NCBI GenBank assembly: GCA_900542595.1
Contig: UQOB01000022.1
Location: forward strand, 1 to 17,639
Reading direction: 5' to 3'
Source: an uncultured Mollicutes bacterium
GTDB taxonomy: Bacteria; Bacillota_I; Bacilli_A; RFN20; CAG-826
Length of the DNA stretch: 17,639 bases
The notes under the pieces were generated by a model. That model worked only from the letters and a program-made list of their open reading frames with translations. It was not told the DNA's origin and made no database searches. The translations under genes were made by a program, and so were the position numbers. Below are positions 15,724-17,639 of this stretch, piece after piece (within the stretch, counting starts at the first letter, position 1; each line of letters starts with the position of its first letter).

Positions 15724-15759
15724 GATTTATATTTTTCAACAAATTGGACTTTTTTTCAA
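15721..15759 (-). promoter_or_regulatory. Candidate promoter of the polysaccharide operon
   Basis: On the minus strand TTGAAA (15754-15759), 17-base spacer, AAAAAT (15731-15736, a weak -10), seven bases, ATG 15723. The region is so AT-rich that chance matches are likely; TATAAA two bases before the ATG is a competing but badly placed box. If correct, this gene too is leaderless. Confidence 0.35.
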
Positions 15760-15775
15760 TTTTAATTAATGCACT

Positions 15776-15798
15776 TTTTCTGCTTAAAAAGCAGAAAA
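15776..15798. repeat. Nine-pair inverted repeat upstream of the polysaccharide operon
   Basis: TTTTCTGCT / AGCAGAAAA with loop TAAAA, a perfect nine-base-pair palindrome just beyond the candidate -35 box. Neither strand has a T-run after it, so it is not an ordinary terminator. It may be an operator or an mRNA structure of an upstream transcript. Confidence 0.45.
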
Positions 15799-15925
15799 TC
15801 TGATTCAGAAATATGTCTTAATAAAGTATTATTGGAAGTCGTTTACAGCAACAATGTTTTTTGAACATAAAAATAAAAATGGCCTTCGTAAAGAGTTCGA
15901 AACAATGAATGTTATTAAGGCTTAA
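15788..15925 (+). other. Intergenic stretch with a short open frame, possible gene remnant
   Basis: The 237 bases between the two minus-strand genes hold no full gene. On the plus strand 45 codons are open up to TAA 15923-15925; an ATG at 15854 would give 23 residues. The predicted residues (for example 'KYYWKSFTATMFFEHKNKNG') look protein-like rather than low-complexity. No Shine-Dalgarno precedes the ATG. It may be the tail of a lost gene or chance. The minus-strand pairing GCCTT...AAGGC followed by ATTTTTATTTTT (about 15876-15922) could be a poor terminator for the 345-aa gene. Confidence 0.25.
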
Positions 15926-15960
15926 GAAAAAGACAAGTGCATTTAAGCAAATATAATTTC

Positions 15961-16998
15961 TCAGCAAAGCTTCATAAGACAGTTTTTTATGAGGCTCACA
16001 GGTTCCAGGTTCGTAATGTAATAAAGCCTATTTGCTTTCTGCATATTTATTAAAAGCTCGGCATTGTTTAAAAGCATTTCAACCTTCTGAACGCATTCCT
16101 CTACGGTTGCAAAAGTAAAATAATGGGTGCCTTCTTTCCAATTTGGAACTTCATAGTGAAGTTTTTCACTAACGACAGCTTTCCCGGCCGCTACATATTC
16201 GCCTGTCTTCCAACCAATTGATTCGTGAAGACCTGTCGTGGCTATGCAAACATCGCAAGAGTGCATTAATTTAAGATAATGGCTTTTAGCTGTATATCTT
16301 TTATCAACAATTAGTTCTGGGCATAATTTTTCTGAATATCTTCTTCTTTCAATTCCGCCAGCAAATAGAGAACCAAACCTTTCCCTAAGAGCAATTACTG
16401 TATCCATACGTAATTTATTTATGCAATTTCTTTCGTCTATTAACTCTTTGCTAAGAGGTTTGCCTGCCCACTCCTCGCTAGGATCCCATAATCTAGTAAA
16501 ATACACAATTCTAGGCCCGTTATCTTTCTTTTCAGATTTGTTATTTGCAACAAACTCTTCTGGTTTATGCGTAAATTTTTCGTAACCAATCAATGCTTTA
16601 ATGATATTTTTAATCCAAATTTTGTTTTTGACCCATGCACGGCGATATTTAATCGGAGGATCAATTTGATAATTGAAACCATATGGCATAATTTTATTTC
16701 CATTTTTCAACATGCTATTTTGTGCCTGAGAATAACTTCGCTTGAAGACTGCAACAAGCGGTTCGATTGCTAAATCATATTCAGAAAAATCAAAGTTATA
16801 ACCATCTGCCACGTCAAAGCCAACCAAACCAATCCCTGGAAAATTTACAACGACTAAAGAATCAAAATTTTGAAATATAGGATTATTATTAACAACTACA
16901 TCAAACTTTAATGTTTTGGCAATTGATAACAATCCGTAAATTGTTTGTCCAACATGCGGACGTGTTCCTAAATTAACTATTTCAAGTGTGTTGTTCAT
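15961..16998 (-). CDS. Putative glycosyltransferase, GT-B type
   Basis: 345 residues, soluble. The C-terminal half has the shape of a GT-B donor domain: 'GPRIVYFTRLWDP' (161-173), 'CDVCIATTGLHESIGWKTGE' (248-267) and 'YVAAGKAVVSEKL' (268-280), where the Glu and Gly-Lys region replaces the usual E-x7-E motif. The N-terminal half has 'LGTRPHVGQTIYGLLSIAK' (10-28), as expected for an acceptor domain of weak conservation. The start ATG 16998 has AAAGGAGAATAAT just upstream. It is transcribed alone from its own TATAAT box, separated by 237 bases from the polysaccharide operon and divergent from the flippase. The sugar is unknown; CgeB-like or group 1 transferases are the nearest types I would name. 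Confidence 0.68.
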   Translation of the reverse strand: MNNTLEIVNLGTRPHVGQTIYGLLSIAKTLKFDVVVNNNPIFQNFDSLVVVNFPGIGLVGFDVADGYNFDFSEYDLAIEPLVAVFKRSYSQAQNSMLKNGNKIMPYGFNYQIDPPIKYRRAWVKNKIWIKNIIKALIGYEKFTHKPEEFVANNKSEKKDNGPRIVYFTRLWDPSEEWAGKPLSKELIDERNCINKLRMDTVIALRERFGSLFAGGIERRRYSEKLCPELIVDKRYTAKSHYLKLMHSCDVCIATTGLHESIGWKTGEYVAAGKAVVSEKLHYEVPNWKEGTHYFTFATVEECVQKVEMLLNNAELLINMQKANRLYYITNLEPVSLIKNCLMKLC

Positions 16999-17015
16999 AT
17001 TATTCTCCTTTTTTG

Positions 17016-17021
17016 ATTATA
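17016..17021 (-). promoter_or_regulatory. -10 box of the 345-aa glycosyltransferase gene
   Basis: Consensus TATAAT on the minus strand, 17 bases before the ATG, giving a very short leader that still contains AAAGGAG. The -35 region shows only GTTGTT/TGTTGT-type matches at 16-17 bases. Confidence 0.5.
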
Positions 17022-17090
17022 AATCTTTGATAATGTAAACAACATGTTTAAATACCTCTATTTCATATAGGTGATTTGATAAATTGCTAG

Positions 17091-17106
17091 TAAAATAGCC
17101 ATGATG
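17091..17106 (+). promoter_or_regulatory. Possible -10 box directly upstream of the flippase start
   Basis: TAAAAT (17091-17096) is followed by AGCC and two consecutive ATG codons (17101, 17104). Seven bases separate the box from the second ATG. No Shine-Dalgarno and no clear -35 are present. Confidence 0.4.
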
Positions 17107-17639
17107 AAATTGAGAAACAACTTCAACTTAGATACTAGCGGAACTAATAGAAAAAACCTAAAAATCGCCGTAATTCTCGGTTATATTTTAATTGCTTTAA
17201 ACGTTGTTTCAGGAATTATTCTGCTTCCTTTAATCACCGGCTCATTAGGCCAATCAGGATACGGAATCTATTCGGCGGCTTCATCCTTGGTGTCTATGTT
17301 CCTTATTGATTTAGGTCTTAGCAATGCCGCCACAAGATTTATTTCAAGATATCGGGTTCTTAAAACACAAAAAGATATTGATTCATTAATTAGTGTTATT
17401 TGGCGATGCTTTTTCATCATCACCGGCGTTATCGCTATTCTCTTTGTTATTTTCTATTTCTGCCTACAATTTATTTATAGATCATTCACTGATTTTGAAC
17501 TCAGTCAATTCCACATTGTTTATATAATGATTGCGGTTAGCTCTGTCTTCTGCTTCCCCTTTAATGTTATCGGCGGTGTTCTTGTAGCCTACGACAAAGC
17601 CTATCTAACTCGTCTTGCAGATATCATTTCAAAAATCAT
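17101..17639 (+). CDS. Polysaccharide flippase (Wzx-type, MOP superfamily), partial at right edge
   Basis: The first 179 codons of a membrane protein that runs off the window. After a polar N-terminus (about 20 residues, 'NNFNLDTSGTNRKNLK') come helices with the typical Wzx opening: 'GYILIALNVVSGIILLPLIT' then 'GSLGQSGYGIYSAASSLVSM' and 'LIDLGLSNAATRFISRYR'; further helices follow near 105-128 and 137-160, with 'ADIISKI' at the edge. Such proteins flip lipid-linked oligosaccharides to the outer face, which fits the neighbouring glycosyltransferases and Wzy-like protein. It is on the opposite strand from them, divergent from the 345-aa glycosyltransferase with 102 bases between. The start could be either ATG of the pair; the -10 spacing favours 17104. 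Confidence 0.9.
   Translation, partial: MMKLRNNFNLDTSGTNRKNLKIAVILGYILIALNVVSGIILLPLITGSLGQSGYGIYSAASSLVSMFLIDLGLSNAATRFISRYRVLKTQKDIDSLISVIWRCFFIITGVIAILFVIFYFCLQFIYRSFTDFELSQFHIVYIMIAVSSVFCFPFNVIGGVLVAYDKAYLTRLADIISKI

Noticed and set aside
15776..15798. Intrinsic terminator
   Set aside because: The hairpin is perfect, but neither strand carries a T-run after it and the stem is A-T rich.
382..15963. Mycoplasma-type code with TGA as tryptophan
   Set aside because: TGA ends folC (384-382), the FtsX-like gene (14454-14452) and the 345-aa glycosyltransferase at sensible places, and Trp residues are coded by TGG.
1..17639. CRISPR array, tRNA/rRNA genes, insertion sequences
   Set aside because: No regularly spaced repeats, no tRNA- or rRNA-like segments and no transposase or flanking terminal repeats were recognised by eye on either strand.

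Overview
The window comes from a low-GC, Gram-positive-type bacterium, most likely an uncultured anaerobic member of the Bacillota (Bacilli or 'Tenericutes'-side gut lineages). The genome looks AT-rich and compact, with many overlapping genes. There are a lipobox lipoprotein, an ECF-type vitamin transporter subunit, a Bacillota-style CDF transporter and a superoxide reductase typical of anaerobes. TGA is used as stop (folC, the O-antigen polymerase-like region, the 345-aa glycosyltransferase) and TGG as Trp, so the Mycoplasma code does not apply. I cannot resolve the lineage further from sequence alone.

Layout. (1) Bases 1-3701, minus strand: a tight operon read M6-type metalloprotease lipoprotein > smpB > folC > ECF folate S component (cut by the window edge), every junction overlapping. 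(2) 3735-4403 minus, hemolysin III/PAQR membrane protein, divergent from (3) 4505-5689 plus, a CDF metal exporter with a manganese-like site, followed by desulfoferrodoxin (5757-6122). A strong hairpin terminator separates the latter from convergent gpmA (6184-6891 minus). (4) 7030-9200 minus: a small membrane protein and a VanZ-type protein whose first loop carries a large Ig-like extracytoplasmic insert. (5) 9231-15723 minus: a six-gene surface-polysaccharide operon (FtsX/MacB-like membrane protein, O-antigen ligase/polymerase-like protein, four glycosyltransferases). The last glycosyltransferase is out of frame at a C6 run. (6) 15961-16998 minus: another GT-B glycosyltransferase, divergent from (7) a Wzx-type flippase running off the right edge on the plus strand. 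The polysaccharide region continues beyond the window; no initiating sugar-phosphate transferase is visible here.

How the genes work together. The left half is housekeeping and stress physiology: folate uptake and polyglutamylation, trans-translation, metal export, superoxide reduction and glycolysis. The right half assembles and exports a cell-surface glycan: glycosyltransferases build the repeat, the flippase moves it, and the Wzy/WaaL-like protein polymerises or ligates it. Base composition drops in the glycan region.

Most striking points: (a) several genes lacking a Shine-Dalgarno have a -10 box ending exactly six bases before the start codon, a leaderless-mRNA architecture; (b) the homopolymer frameshift at the start of a glycosyltransferase (phase variation or assembly error); (c) the VanZ fold split by an Ig-like insert; (d) an FtsX/MacB-like permease without ATPase at the head of the glycan operon.
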